The translations under genes were made by a program, and so were the position numbers. Below are positions 42,981-50,996 of a DNA stretch of 64,000 bases, piece by piece. The stretch spans positions 62,001-126,000 of the forward strand of contig JAAWAC010000041.1 of NCBI GenBank assembly GCA_022791975.1. The letters run 5' to 3'. The stretch is from Lachnospiraceae bacterium (GTDB lineage: Bacteria; Bacillota; Clostridia; Lachnospirales; Lachnospiraceae). Every line of letters starts with the position of its first letter. The stretch's first letter is position 1. The notes under the pieces are model-generated. The model was not told where the DNA came from and did not search any database. It saw only the letters and a list, made by a program, of their open reading frames with translations.

Positions 42981-44027
42981 ATGACTGCAAAAAACCGCGA
43001 CCAGACCCTGGACGCCATAAAAGGCGTGGCGATTTTTCTGGTTATGGTGGGACATGTATTGAATTTAAACCATATGGAGGACCCCTATGTCTATGACGGC
43101 ATCCGGGCTGTCCAAATGCCGCTGTTTATGATGGTCAGCGGCTATTTGTGCGGCTTGGGGAGGCCGGTGAGAAGCCTTGGGGAGTATGGGGCGATTATGA
43201 AGAGGAGGGCCATCTCCTATCTGGTGCCCTTTTTTGTATGGATTGTGGTGCTCTATCCCTTGGAGCTGCCAGGGGCTATCTGGGACACCTTGTTTCACCT
43301 GGACTATGGACTTTGGTTTTTAATGACCCTGTTTTTGCTGACCGCTATGGTTCACACGGCACAGCTGGCCGCCAGCCTGGCCGGGGAGAGGGCTCCCTTG
43401 AGAGAGCTGCTCTTTTGGGCTGCTTACGGAGGGATGGCTGTGTTTGTGGTGGCGGAAACTTTGGTGGGATGGGAATTTTTAAGCCCTTCCCTGACCCGGA
43501 TGTATCTGCCCTTTTATCTGGCTGGGTATGTGGCAACTGCCTATGGCAGAAGGCTGTCCCAACAGTCAATGAGACAAGGCCAGAGGACGGCGGGAGGCTG
43601 GGGCGTGTCCGGTTTTTGGGGGCATCTGCTTTGCAATTTGGGGGCTCTGGCCTGCGCAGGTATATTTTTTTATCTCCTTATCTGCTATGATCTGACGGAT
43701 TTGGGTAGCGTGCAGGCATTTTTCCGACAGACCTTGGCTTCCTTTACCGGGTGCTATCTCATATTCTGGCTGTGCCGCCGGTGGCCCTCTGGAAGGACCA
43801 AGCAAGCCTTTGCCTGGCTAGGGGGCTACACGCTGGAGATCTATGCGCTCCACTTTCATTTTGCCACCCTGCTAAACCAGGGCCAGGCCTATGGGCTCTA
43901 CAGTCTGCAAGGGCTTCTGTTTGCAGGCGCCTCCTTTGTGGCAATGAGCCTGATCACCGCAGGAATCATCGCTGTCACAAAAAAGGTGCCGCTGTTGGAT
44001 TTCCTGCTATACGGAAAAGGAAAATAA
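42981..44027 (+). CDS. Acyltransferase family 3 membrane protein
   Basis: A 348-residue polytopic O-acyltransferase of the OafA/WecH class with about ten helices. NRDQTLDAIKGVAIFLVMVGHVLN at the N-terminus contains the conserved histidine and the family start. AYGRRLSQQS and YTLEIYALHFHFATLL (near residue 290) are the later conserved segments. It probably acetylates a sugar of the envelope glycan. I use ATG 42981 (AAAGGG ten bases upstream), though 42954 is also possible. It ends 13 bases before a tandem repeat array. Confidence 0.86.
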   Translation: MTAKNRDQTLDAIKGVAIFLVMVGHVLNLNHMEDPYVYDGIRAVQMPLFMMVSGYLCGLGRPVRSLGEYGAIMKRRAISYLVPFFVWIVVLYPLELPGAIWDTLFHLDYGLWFLMTLFLLTAMVHTAQLAASLAGERAPLRELLFWAAYGGMAVFVVAETLVGWEFLSPSLTRMYLPFYLAGYVATAYGRRLSQQSMRQGQRTAGGWGVSGFWGHLLCNLGALACAGIFFYLLICYDLTDLGSVQAFFRQTLASFTGCYLIFWLCRRWPSGRTKQAFAWLGGYTLEIYALHFHFATLLNQGQAYGLYSLQGLLFAGASFVAMSLITAGIIAVTKKVPLLDFLLYGKGK

Positions 44028-44045
44028 GCATACGCGGGAGAACGT

Positions 44046-44311
44046 ATGCGGAACTCAAAAAACAGCATATAACCGAGGGAGGTTATATGCGGAACTTAAA
44101 AAACAGCATATAACCGAGGGAGCCGGGGAGGATTTCAGGACGCTAAGTGCGGCATGAAATTCTCCCAGACCTGTGGAGAGAGAGGTTATATGCGGAACTT
44201 AAAAAAACAGCATATAACCGAGGGAGCCGGGGAGGATTTCAGGCCGGCAAGTGCGGGATGAAATTCTCCCAGACCTGTGGAGAGGGAGGTTATATGCGGA
44301 ACTTAAAATAA
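44046..44311 (+). repeat. Tandem repeat array of about 103-bp units with mini-ORFs
   Basis: Units begin at ATG 44046 (short, 41 bp), 44087 (103 bp), 44190 (104 bp) and 44294 (partial). Each has GGGAGGTTAT or a variant before ATGCGGAACTTAAAA, then in full units GCATATAACC, GAGGGAGCCGGGGAGG and a second dyad. Stems: GGTTATATGC with GCATATAACC, and GGGAGGATTTCA with TGAAATTCTCCC (one G-U pair). The first two encode an eight-residue peptide (MRNSKNSI and MRNLKNSI); the third has one extra A in its A-run and runs on; the last encodes MRNLK and stops just before the MBOAT ribosome site. The short unit looks like a recombination between GAGGGAG words. Confidence 0.9.
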
Positions 44312-44322
44312 GAGGAAAAGAG

Positions 44323-45813
44323 ATGCTGTTTAATTCCCTGCATTTTCTGTTGTTTTTTCCTGTGGTGGTGCTGGTGTATCTGCTGGTGCCAAGAAGGTGG
44401 CGGTATCTGTGGCTATTGGGGGCCAGCTATTATTTTTATATGGGCTGGAATCCTAAATATGCCCTGCTAATTGCCTTTTCCACTGTGACCACCTATGGGG
44501 CAGGGCGAATGCTGGATAAGATCGGGCAGGCGCCGGGGGAGGAGAGACGGAAGCTTCGGAAAAAGAAGTGGTGCGTATTTGTAAGCTTCCTTATAAATAT
44601 AGGAATTTTATTCTTTTTTAAATATTTTGATTTTGCCCTGGAGAATGTGAACCGGATTCTTGCTATCTTGCATATTACAGTTGTGGAAAAGCCCTTTGAC
44701 GTGCTTTTACCGGTGGGTATTTCCTTTTATACCTTCCAGGCTCTTGGCTATACGGTGGATGTGTACCGGGGAGAAATCCGGGCGGAAAAGAATCTATTGC
44801 GCTATGGACTCTTTGTATCCTTTTTCCCCCAGCTGGTGGCTGGGCCCATTGAGCGCTCCAAAAATCTGCTTACCCAGGTACAGGAGCTGGACCGATGGGA
44901 GCTGTGGGATTTGCAGAGGATTCGTGATGGATTGCTTTTGATGCTGTGGGGATTCTTTCAGAAGCTTATGATTGCGGATCGAGCGGCCATTGGGGTCAAT
45001 GCGGTTTACAGTCAATATCAGGTTTTTGGCGGGGGAGAAATCCTTCTGGCTACCCTTTTGTTTGCCTTTCAGATTTACTGTGATTTTGATGCCTACAGCA
45101 ACATTGCCCGGGGGGCGGCCAAAGTCTGTGGCTTCCAGCTGATGGTGAATTTTCGCCAGCCCTATTTTTCCAGGTCTGTGGGAGAATTCTGGCGCAGATG
45201 GCACATTTCTCTCAGCACCTGGTTTCGGGATTATCTGTATATTCCCCTGGGGGGCAGTCGGGTGAGCCCGATACGCCACTGGCTGAATCTGATGGTGGTA
45301 TTTTTGGTGAGTGGTGTGTGGCATGGGGCCAACTGGCACTTTATTTTGTGGGGCGGCCTTCACGGGGCCTTTCAGGTTATAGGAAGGTGGAAGGACTTAC
45401 TTTTAGGCTGGCTGGGAGATCGGCTTTCCTGGGGGAAACCCTTAAGGCTTCCGGCAGCTTTGCAGGTGCTGGGGACCTTTGTATTGGTGGACCTGGCCTG
45501 GCTGGTGTTTCGGGTGAATTCTCTGGGAGATATTCTGGGGATTTTAAGGACCGTTTGGCAGCACCCGGGCTTTGTGGACCCGGCGGGAATGCAGATGGTT
45601 TCGATGGAATGGGTGCTGCTGGCCATATCTCTGGCAGTGCTGGTGGTGGTGGATGTGCTTCACGCCAGGGGAATTTCTCTGGGGCGTCAGGTGGCAGGAC
45701 AGTGCCTGCTGGTGCGGATGTTTCTCTACACAGCAGGGATCGGTGTAATCCTTGTGTTTGGGGTTTACGGGGCGGCCTATGATACCAGTCAGTTTCTGTA
45801 CTTTCAGTTTTAG
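44323..45813 (+). CDS. MBOAT-family O-acyltransferase (DltB/AlgI-like)
   Basis: A 496-residue membrane-bound O-acyltransferase with about ten helices. Conserved features are FYTFQALGYTVDVYRGE near residue 138, PQLVAGPIERSKNLL near 168, the GEFWRRWHISLSTWFRDYLYIPLGGSR block near 285, and the catalytic histidine in SGVWHGANWHFILWGG near 327. It transfers acyl groups through the membrane to a polysaccharide, working with the SGNH protein that follows. GAGGA precedes ATG 44323; the frame is open upstream into the repeat array, but that part is not conserved-looking. Confidence 0.93.
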   Translation: MLFNSLHFLLFFPVVVLVYLLVPRRWRYLWLLGASYYFYMGWNPKYALLIAFSTVTTYGAGRMLDKIGQAPGEERRKLRKKKWCVFVSFLINIGILFFFKYFDFALENVNRILAILHITVVEKPFDVLLPVGISFYTFQALGYTVDVYRGEIRAEKNLLRYGLFVSFFPQLVAGPIERSKNLLTQVQELDRWELWDLQRIRDGLLLMLWGFFQKLMIADRAAIGVNAVYSQYQVFGGGEILLATLLFAFQIYCDFDAYSNIARGAAKVCGFQLMVNFRQPYFSRSVGEFWRRWHISLSTWFRDYLYIPLGGSRVSPIRHWLNLMVVFLVSGVWHGANWHFILWGGLHGAFQVIGRWKDLLLGWLGDRLSWGKPLRLPAALQVLGTFVLVDLAWLVFRVNSLGDILGILRTVWQHPGFVDPAGMQMVSMEWVLLAISLAVLVVVDVLHARGISLGRQVAGQCLLVRMFLYTAGIGVILVFGVYGAAYDTSQFLYFQF

Positions 45814-45926
45814 ACCAGCGGTTTGGGGATTGGGCCGGGAACTGGATTTGAGTTTTTAGGGGGATTTGAGAGGGCGGCTCGAATTGGTAAAGGAAGCCAT
45901 AGGGATAAGGAAAGGCGGTTTTATCT

Positions 45927-46985
45927 ATGGGAATACCTGGGAAAAAGTTAAAAGAGGCGGCAAGGGCGTTTCTGGTGCTGCTGGCTGTGTTCCTGCTGCT
46001 GTCCCTGCTGGTAAAGGGGCTCAATTATCTGGTGGTGGATGACGCGGATTCCTATACCCGGCTGGCCATGCATGAGCTCTACACCCAGGAGGAACCAGTG
46101 GAGACTTTATTTTTGGGGAGCTCCCACTGTTTTCGGGCCTATGACCCGGCTCTGTACCAGGAGCTTACCGGGGAATCCGCCTTTAATCTGGGGTCTTCCT
46201 CCCAGAATTATGACACTTCCTATCACCTTCTCAAGGAGGCCATTGCCTGTCATCCGGTGAAAAAGGTTTATCTGGATATGTACTATGCCTTTTTATTTAT
46301 AGGACAGCAGGATCGGGATCTGGTGCAGGCCAACATTATCTCAGACTATATGCGCCCTTCCGTTAATAAGCTGGATTTCGTGCTTCATATGTCGGGTTCA
46401 GAACACTATACGAATACCCTGCTTCCCTTTCGGAGAAATTGGCGGCTTTTAGGGGATTGGAAATATTTGGAAGAAAATTTGGCTCGCAAGAGACAAGTAG
46501 CCTATGTAAACTATGAGCCGGTGGTTCATGAGGAGGAGCGCTATGTGGGGCGGGGGTTTGTGTCCTCCAGCCAGGTTTTAAAGCCGGAGGAGATTACCTG
46601 GTGGGAAAAGTTTTCCGAGATTGACTTAACGGGAGATGATTCCTTTGCCCGTTCCTATGTGGAGCGGATCGTCAGGCTTTGCCAGGAGGAGAATATTCAG
46701 CTGATCTTTGTCACGGCCCCCAGCTATGAGGAGTATCTTAAGGTGGTGGGGCCCTATGATCCGGCCCATGCCTATATAGAGGAGCTGGCTGAGAAATACG
46801 GGGTCCCTTATCTGGATTTTAATCTGTGCCAACAGGAATATCTGGATTTAATGGCCGGGGATTATATGGATGTGGATCATTTAAACGGACAGGGAGCCGG
46901 GAAGGTGACGGAAACCCTGGCAAAGCTGGCAAATGAGCCTTCTTTGATTGACGAATATTTTGTATCGTGTTATGATGTACGGTAG
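45927..46985 (+). CDS. SGNH-fold protein partnered with MBOAT (AlgJ/DltD-like)
   Basis: A 352-residue protein with one N-terminal helix (about residues 14-35) and an extracytoplasmic SGNH/GDSL-type domain. Visible are LFLGSSHCFRAYDP near residue 63 (catalytic serine region), LIFVTAPSYEEY near 255 and DYMDVDHLNGQGAGK near 311 with the Asp-His pair. Such proteins complete acyl transfer started by an MBOAT, as AlgJ/AlgX and DltD do. AGGCGG lies upstream of the ATG. The 114-base gap from the MBOAT gene shows no site I recognise. Confidence 0.85.
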   Translation: MGIPGKKLKEAARAFLVLLAVFLLLSLLVKGLNYLVVDDADSYTRLAMHELYTQEEPVETLFLGSSHCFRAYDPALYQELTGESAFNLGSSSQNYDTSYHLLKEAIACHPVKKVYLDMYYAFLFIGQQDRDLVQANIISDYMRPSVNKLDFVLHMSGSEHYTNTLLPFRRNWRLLGDWKYLEENLARKRQVAYVNYEPVVHEEERYVGRGFVSSSQVLKPEEITWWEKFSEIDLTGDDSFARSYVERIVRLCQEENIQLIFVTAPSYEEYLKVVGPYDPAHAYIEELAEKYGVPYLDFNLCQQEYLDLMAGDYMDVDHLNGQGAGKVTETLAKLANEPSLIDEYFVSCYDVR

Positions 46986-47089
46986 TTGCTGGAAAATTTT
47001 TCGGCTTTTTAGGAAAGAGAGGATGACGGGCCAGAGACCAGAAGCCAGGGTCCAGGTGCCGGCGCCATAAGGGAAAGAGGTTGATGAAC

Positions 47090-48181
47090 ATGAAGATTAT
47101 GCCCAATCGGATGGATCGGGGCTTTGAGATGCATCAGAAGGAGTATGAGGAGAAGGCGCTTCAGGTACTTCGTTCCGGCTGGTACGTGCTGGGACAGGAG
47201 GTAAAGGGCTTTGAGGAGGAATTTGCGGCAAAGATGGGGGCAGCACACTGTGTGGGTCTGGCCAGTGGACTGGATGCTCTGTGGATTGCCTTTCGGGTAC
47301 TGGGCATTGGCGCTGGGGACCAGGTGATCGTCCAGGGCAATACTTATATTGCCAGTGTTATGGGCATCAGCATCAACGGGGCCACCCCTGTATTTGTGGA
47401 GCCCAATGAGTTTTATAATATGGACCCCGGCAGAATAGAAGAAAAAATCACAGAGAGAACCAAGGCGATTCTGGTGACCCATCTCTATGGACAGGCCAGC
47501 AAAATGGATGAAATCGTGGCTCTGGCCAAAAAGCATGGGCTGCGGCTGGTGGAGGACTGTGCCCAGTCTCATCTGGCTGCCTATGAGGGACAGATGACAG
47601 GGACCTTTGGGGATGTGGGTTGCTTTTCCTTTTACCCTTCTAAGAACCTGGGTGCCTTTGGAGACGCAGGAGCTGTGCTGGTAAATGATGATAAGCTTGC
47701 GGAGGATTTCCGGGTATTCCGCAATTACGGCAGCGAAAAGCGGTATTATAATAAGGTAGTTGGGACTAACTCTCGTTTGGACGAGCTCCAGGCAGGGCTT
47801 TTGCGGGTGCGGCTCTCCCATCTGGAGGAGATTACCCGGGAGAGGTGTGAGATTGCCAAGCGATATCTGGAGGAGCTTCACAATCCCCGTCTGCTTTTGC
47901 CGGAGGTACAGCCTGGGGCTACCTCGGTCTGGCACCAGTTTGTGGTGCGTTGTCAGGACAGAGAGGAATTGATTGCCTATTTGAATGAGCGGGAGATTGG
48001 TACCATTATTCATTATCCCATTCCCCCCCATTTGTCAGAGGCCTATGGCTATCTGGGGCATAAGGAGGGCTTTCTGCCCATCACGGAGCAGTACGCTGAG
48101 CAGGTGCTGTCCATTCCCATCTACAGTGGGATGACGCAGGAGGAGCAGACCTGTGTCATAGAAGCCTTAAACCAGTTTTAA
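47090..48181 (+). CDS. DegT/DnrJ/EryC1/StrS sugar aminotransferase
   Basis: A 363-residue PLP enzyme that aminates keto-sugars attached to nucleotides. The PLP lysine is in FYPSKNLGAFGDAGAVL near residue 185; CVGLASGLDALWIAFRVLGIG near 54 and EDCAQSHLAAYEG near 156 are family motifs. It most likely works with the FdtA-like ketoisomerase encoded next, a combination that makes dTDP-3-amino-3,6-dideoxy-hexoses (Fuc3N/Qui3N). The 4,6-dehydratase and dTDP-glucose synthase are not in the window. AGAGG is spaced nine bases before ATG 47090; TTG 47081 and ATG 47084 are alternatives. Confidence 0.93.
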   Translation: MKIMPNRMDRGFEMHQKEYEEKALQVLRSGWYVLGQEVKGFEEEFAAKMGAAHCVGLASGLDALWIAFRVLGIGAGDQVIVQGNTYIASVMGISINGATPVFVEPNEFYNMDPGRIEEKITERTKAILVTHLYGQASKMDEIVALAKKHGLRLVEDCAQSHLAAYEGQMTGTFGDVGCFSFYPSKNLGAFGDAGAVLVNDDKLAEDFRVFRNYGSEKRYYNKVVGTNSRLDELQAGLLRVRLSHLEEITRERCEIAKRYLEELHNPRLLLPEVQPGATSVWHQFVVRCQDREELIAYLNEREIGTIIHYPIPPHLSEAYGYLGHKEGFLPITEQYAEQVLSIPIYSGMTQEEQTCVIEALNQF

Positions 48182-48254
48182 ATGAGCAGCCTTCAGGGCC
48201 GTATAGATGGGGCCCTGGTTGGTGATCCGGCAGAGGAAAGGGTCAGGAGTTCAT

Positions 48255-48677
48255 ATGAATATCAAGGAACAATATCGAATTTTGGAATTTGGCGATTTGG
48301 GTGATGAGCGGGGGAATCTGGTGGTCGTGGAGGGCAGCATGGATATTCCCTTTGACATCCAGCGCGTGTTTTATATTTACGGCTCAGACAATGAGGTGGT
48401 ACGGGGGCAGCATGCCAACCGGAAATCGGAATTTGTGCTGATCAATGTGAGCGGAACCAGCAAGGTTCGGGTGGACAATGGCTTTGAGGAGGAAATTATT
48501 GAGCTGAACCGGCCACGGATGGGACTTTATCTGCCTACCATGCTTTGGAAGGACATGTATGATTTCAGCGAGGATTCCGTTCTCCTGGTTTTGGCCAACA
48601 CCCATTACGATGGCAGTGAGTATATTCGGGATTATGAGGAATACTTAAAGGAAGTAGGAGGGATAGGGAGAACATGA
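48255..48677 (+). CDS. FdtA/QdtA-family dTDP-4-oxo-6-deoxyhexose 3,4-ketoisomerase
   Basis: A 140-residue cupin of the FdtA/WxcM-C family. YRILEFGDLGDERGNLVVVEG and the segment FDIQRVFYIYGSDNEVVRGQHANRK contain the typical histidine and arginine positions, and LYLPTMLWKDMYDFSEDSVLLVLANTHYD completes the fold. It moves the keto group from C4 to C3 of dTDP-6-deoxy-xylohexulose, the substrate for the adjacent aminotransferase. The frame is open to 48207, but AGGAG six bases before ATG 48255 decides the start. The 3' end overlaps the next glycosyltransferase by four bases. Confidence 0.9.
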   Translation: MNIKEQYRILEFGDLGDERGNLVVVEGSMDIPFDIQRVFYIYGSDNEVVRGQHANRKSEFVLINVSGTSKVRVDNGFEEEIIELNRPRMGLYLPTMLWKDMYDFSEDSVLLVLANTHYDGSEYIRDYEEYLKEVGGIGRT

Positions 48678-49615
48678 GCAAGATATCCATTGTGGTCCCC
48701 GTGTATTGGAATTCCGATACCCTGATGCTTCTCTATGAGGATATGAAGGAGAAAATCCTGCATAAGCTTGGGGACTATGAAATTGTATTTGTGGATGACG
48801 GCTCCGGGGATAATTCCTGGGAGATTCTGAACCAGATACGGGACATGGATGAACGGGTGAAGCTGGTAAAACTTTCCAGAAATTTTGGCGAGCATGCAGC
48901 CATCCTGGCGGGACTTTCCCAGTGCACTGGGGATTGCGCGGTGACGAAACAGGCGGATCTTCAGGAGGATTCCGAGCTGATCCTTAAGATGTATGAGAAA
49001 TGGAAACAGGGAAATAAGGTGGTGCTGGCTGTTCGCTCAGACAGGGACGAGGGGCCGGTACAGAAATTTTTTGCCAATTTATACTATGCATTGATGCGGA
49101 AGCTAGTCATAAAAGATATGCCCAAGGGTGGCTTTGACTGCTATCTGCTGGACCGTCAGGTGATAAAGGTGCTGCTTATGCTGGATGAAAAAAATTCCGC
49201 CCTGACCCTCCAGGTGCTGTGGGTGGGCTTTCAGAGTGACAAGGTGTATTTTCACCGGAAAGCCCGGGAGATCGGGGAGTCCCGCTGGACCTTATCCAAG
49301 AAAATCAAGTTGGTGCTGGATTCCATGATGAGCTTCTCCTACTTTCCCGTCCGGTTTATGGCTGGCATGGGGACTCTGTATGCAGTGATTGCCGTGATCT
49401 GGGCACTTGTGCTGGTGGTGCAAAAGCTTACCGGCGTGGAGGATGTGGCAGGATGGACCTCCATGATGGTGCTGATGCTGTTTTCCTTTGGAATTATTAT
49501 GGTGATGCTGGGTCTTTTAGGGGAATATATTTGGCGGGCTCTGGACGCGGCCAGAAACCGGCCGCCCTTCCTGGTGGCGGAGACCCGGGGATTTGCAAAA
49601 GAGGAGAAGGAATGA
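48674..49615 (+). CDS. DPM1/GtrB-like glycosyltransferase with two C-terminal helices
   Basis: A 313-residue GT2 enzyme. It opens with ISIVVPVYWNSDTL, has VDDGSGDNSW near residue 38, KQADLQEDSELI near 95 (the metal site, here QADLQ), and a two-helix anchor at about residues 225-290. Enzymes of this shape transfer a sugar to undecaprenyl phosphate or dolichol phosphate. The neighbours suggest an amino-deoxyhexose donor or a glycan precursor. Starts by ATGA overlap with the FdtA-like gene and overlaps the next gene in the same way. Confidence 0.9.
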   Translation: MSKISIVVPVYWNSDTLMLLYEDMKEKILHKLGDYEIVFVDDGSGDNSWEILNQIRDMDERVKLVKLSRNFGEHAAILAGLSQCTGDCAVTKQADLQEDSELILKMYEKWKQGNKVVLAVRSDRDEGPVQKFFANLYYALMRKLVIKDMPKGGFDCYLLDRQVIKVLLMLDEKNSALTLQVLWVGFQSDKVYFHRKAREIGESRWTLSKKIKLVLDSMMSFSYFPVRFMAGMGTLYAVIAVIWALVLVVQKLTGVEDVAGWTSMMVLMLFSFGIIMVMLGLLGEYIWRALDAARNRPPFLVAETRGFAKEEKE

Positions 49616-50928
49616 AAAAAGAGAGAAAGGCAGGGAGCCTGCTGCGGGTCTTATTGGCCTTGGCAGCATTTGTGTTCCTTGCCTGTCATTTTTTTAATAA
49701 TCGTTGGCAGCTAAATCCCTATGACACCAAGTTTCGGAACTGGCAGCTGGATTCCGAGCAGCTGGTGGTGGATAAAGTGATGGATGCCAGGAGCCATGGG
49801 ATTGGCAATTACAACGGCATGATGCTGGAGTATCAACAGCAGATAGGGTTTGCGGGCATTTTGTTTTCCGTGGTGGATAAGCTGGCGGATCGCCATGCCG
49901 GGCTTACAGAGCCGATTCCCAAGGATGTGATGTGCGCTGTAAATGTGGTGCTGTTTACGGCACTGTTTTTTGTATTGCTGTATTGGTTGTACCGGGAGTT
50001 TGGACTTTGGGTGGCAGGGGCCACCTATGGAACAGCTCTTTTCACTCACTGGCTGGGCTTTACTCCCAAAAATCTCTATTGGGTCACCTGGACGATGCTG
50101 TTGCCTATGGTGGCAGCGCTGGCGCTGCTGCTCTGGGAGGAGAAAAAAGGGAAAGCCTGGAACAGCTGGCTGTTTGGCATCTCCTTTTTGACCATATTTT
50201 TGCGCAGCGCCTGCGGCTATGAATTTATCAGCTGTGTTATGGTGGCACTGGAGCTTCCCCTGATTTATTTTGGAGTGAAAAAGTCTTGGAGCCTGGGGCT
50301 CTATGTAAAGCGATCCTTGGTGGCGGGCCTTGGCGCCCTCTTGGGCTTTGCCAGCGCCCTGTCTGTGAATCTGGCCCTGATGGCCGGTTTAAAGGGCTGG
50401 CAGGAAGCCCTGGATTACCTGATATTTGTCAGCGCCAGGCGGACAGGCTATACCACACTGGAGGGCTTTGATCCGGATGTGCTGGCCTCCTTTCAGGTGC
50501 CCCTGACCCAGGTGCTTCGGACCTATTGGCAGGGCGATCCGGACTGTGTGATTTTTGGTAAATGGAATTTGAACCTGCTGATTCCGCTGTTTTTTCTCCT
50601 GGCAGCCGCCATGGTGGTGACGCTGTTTTTCTGGAGGAGAGGCCGGGATTTGTCTGCTGGAACGGTGGAGGGAGCTGAAAGTCTGGACACCCAGGAGCGG
50701 CGGATGTTTGCCCTGATTCTTACTATGGGGATATCTTTGCTGGGACCCTTGTCCTGGCTGGTGCTGGCCAAGGGACATGCGGTGCACCATCCCCATATTG
50801 ACTATGTGATTTTTTGCCTTCCCTTTACAGTGTTGGGCTTTGCCTCTGTGGCCCAGGAGCTGAAATGGTGGGTCCTCCATGGGCTTACCTGGCTTCGGAG
50901 CAGGAAGACCGGCGAAAAAGGGGCGTAG
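49612..50928 (+). CDS. Polytopic membrane protein in glycan operon, function unknown
   Basis: A 438-residue protein with an N-terminal helix (about residues 12-26), an extracytoplasmic segment, then about nine helices. I do not recognise a family name. The layout (helix, polar loop rich in Tyr, Asp and Asn, then many helices) is like GT-C glycosyltransferases, but no DxD or ExD site is clear. Translation starts at ATG 49612 by a four-base overlap with the previous stop; the frame upstream is out of register with the true product. It may be a transferase using the lipid-linked sugar made by the preceding enzyme. Confidence 0.75.
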   Translation: MKKERKAGSLLRVLLALAAFVFLACHFFNNRWQLNPYDTKFRNWQLDSEQLVVDKVMDARSHGIGNYNGMMLEYQQQIGFAGILFSVVDKLADRHAGLTEPIPKDVMCAVNVVLFTALFFVLLYWLYREFGLWVAGATYGTALFTHWLGFTPKNLYWVTWTMLLPMVAALALLLWEEKKGKAWNSWLFGISFLTIFLRSACGYEFISCVMVALELPLIYFGVKKSWSLGLYVKRSLVAGLGALLGFASALSVNLALMAGLKGWQEALDYLIFVSARRTGYTTLEGFDPDVLASFQVPLTQVLRTYWQGDPDCVIFGKWNLNLLIPLFFLLAAAMVVTLFFWRRGRDLSAGTVEGAESLDTQERRMFALILTMGISLLGPLSWLVLAKGHAVHHPHIDYVIFCLPFTVLGFASVAQELKWWVLHGLTWLRSRKTGEKGA

Positions 50929-50996
50929 AGACCAGGCGTTTTACAGAAACTGGGAGAAAAGGTAAGTTTAAAAAGAGCCAAGAAGAGGATATGTGT

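Noticed and set aside
44046-44311. Possible CRISPR array
   Set aside because: The repeats are tandem and about 103 bp long with no unique spacers; units differ only by small changes.
48674-50928. 49453-started version of the membrane protein
   Set aside because: The first 53 codons lie in another frame of the preceding glycosyltransferase; the ATGA overlap at 49612 is the natural start.
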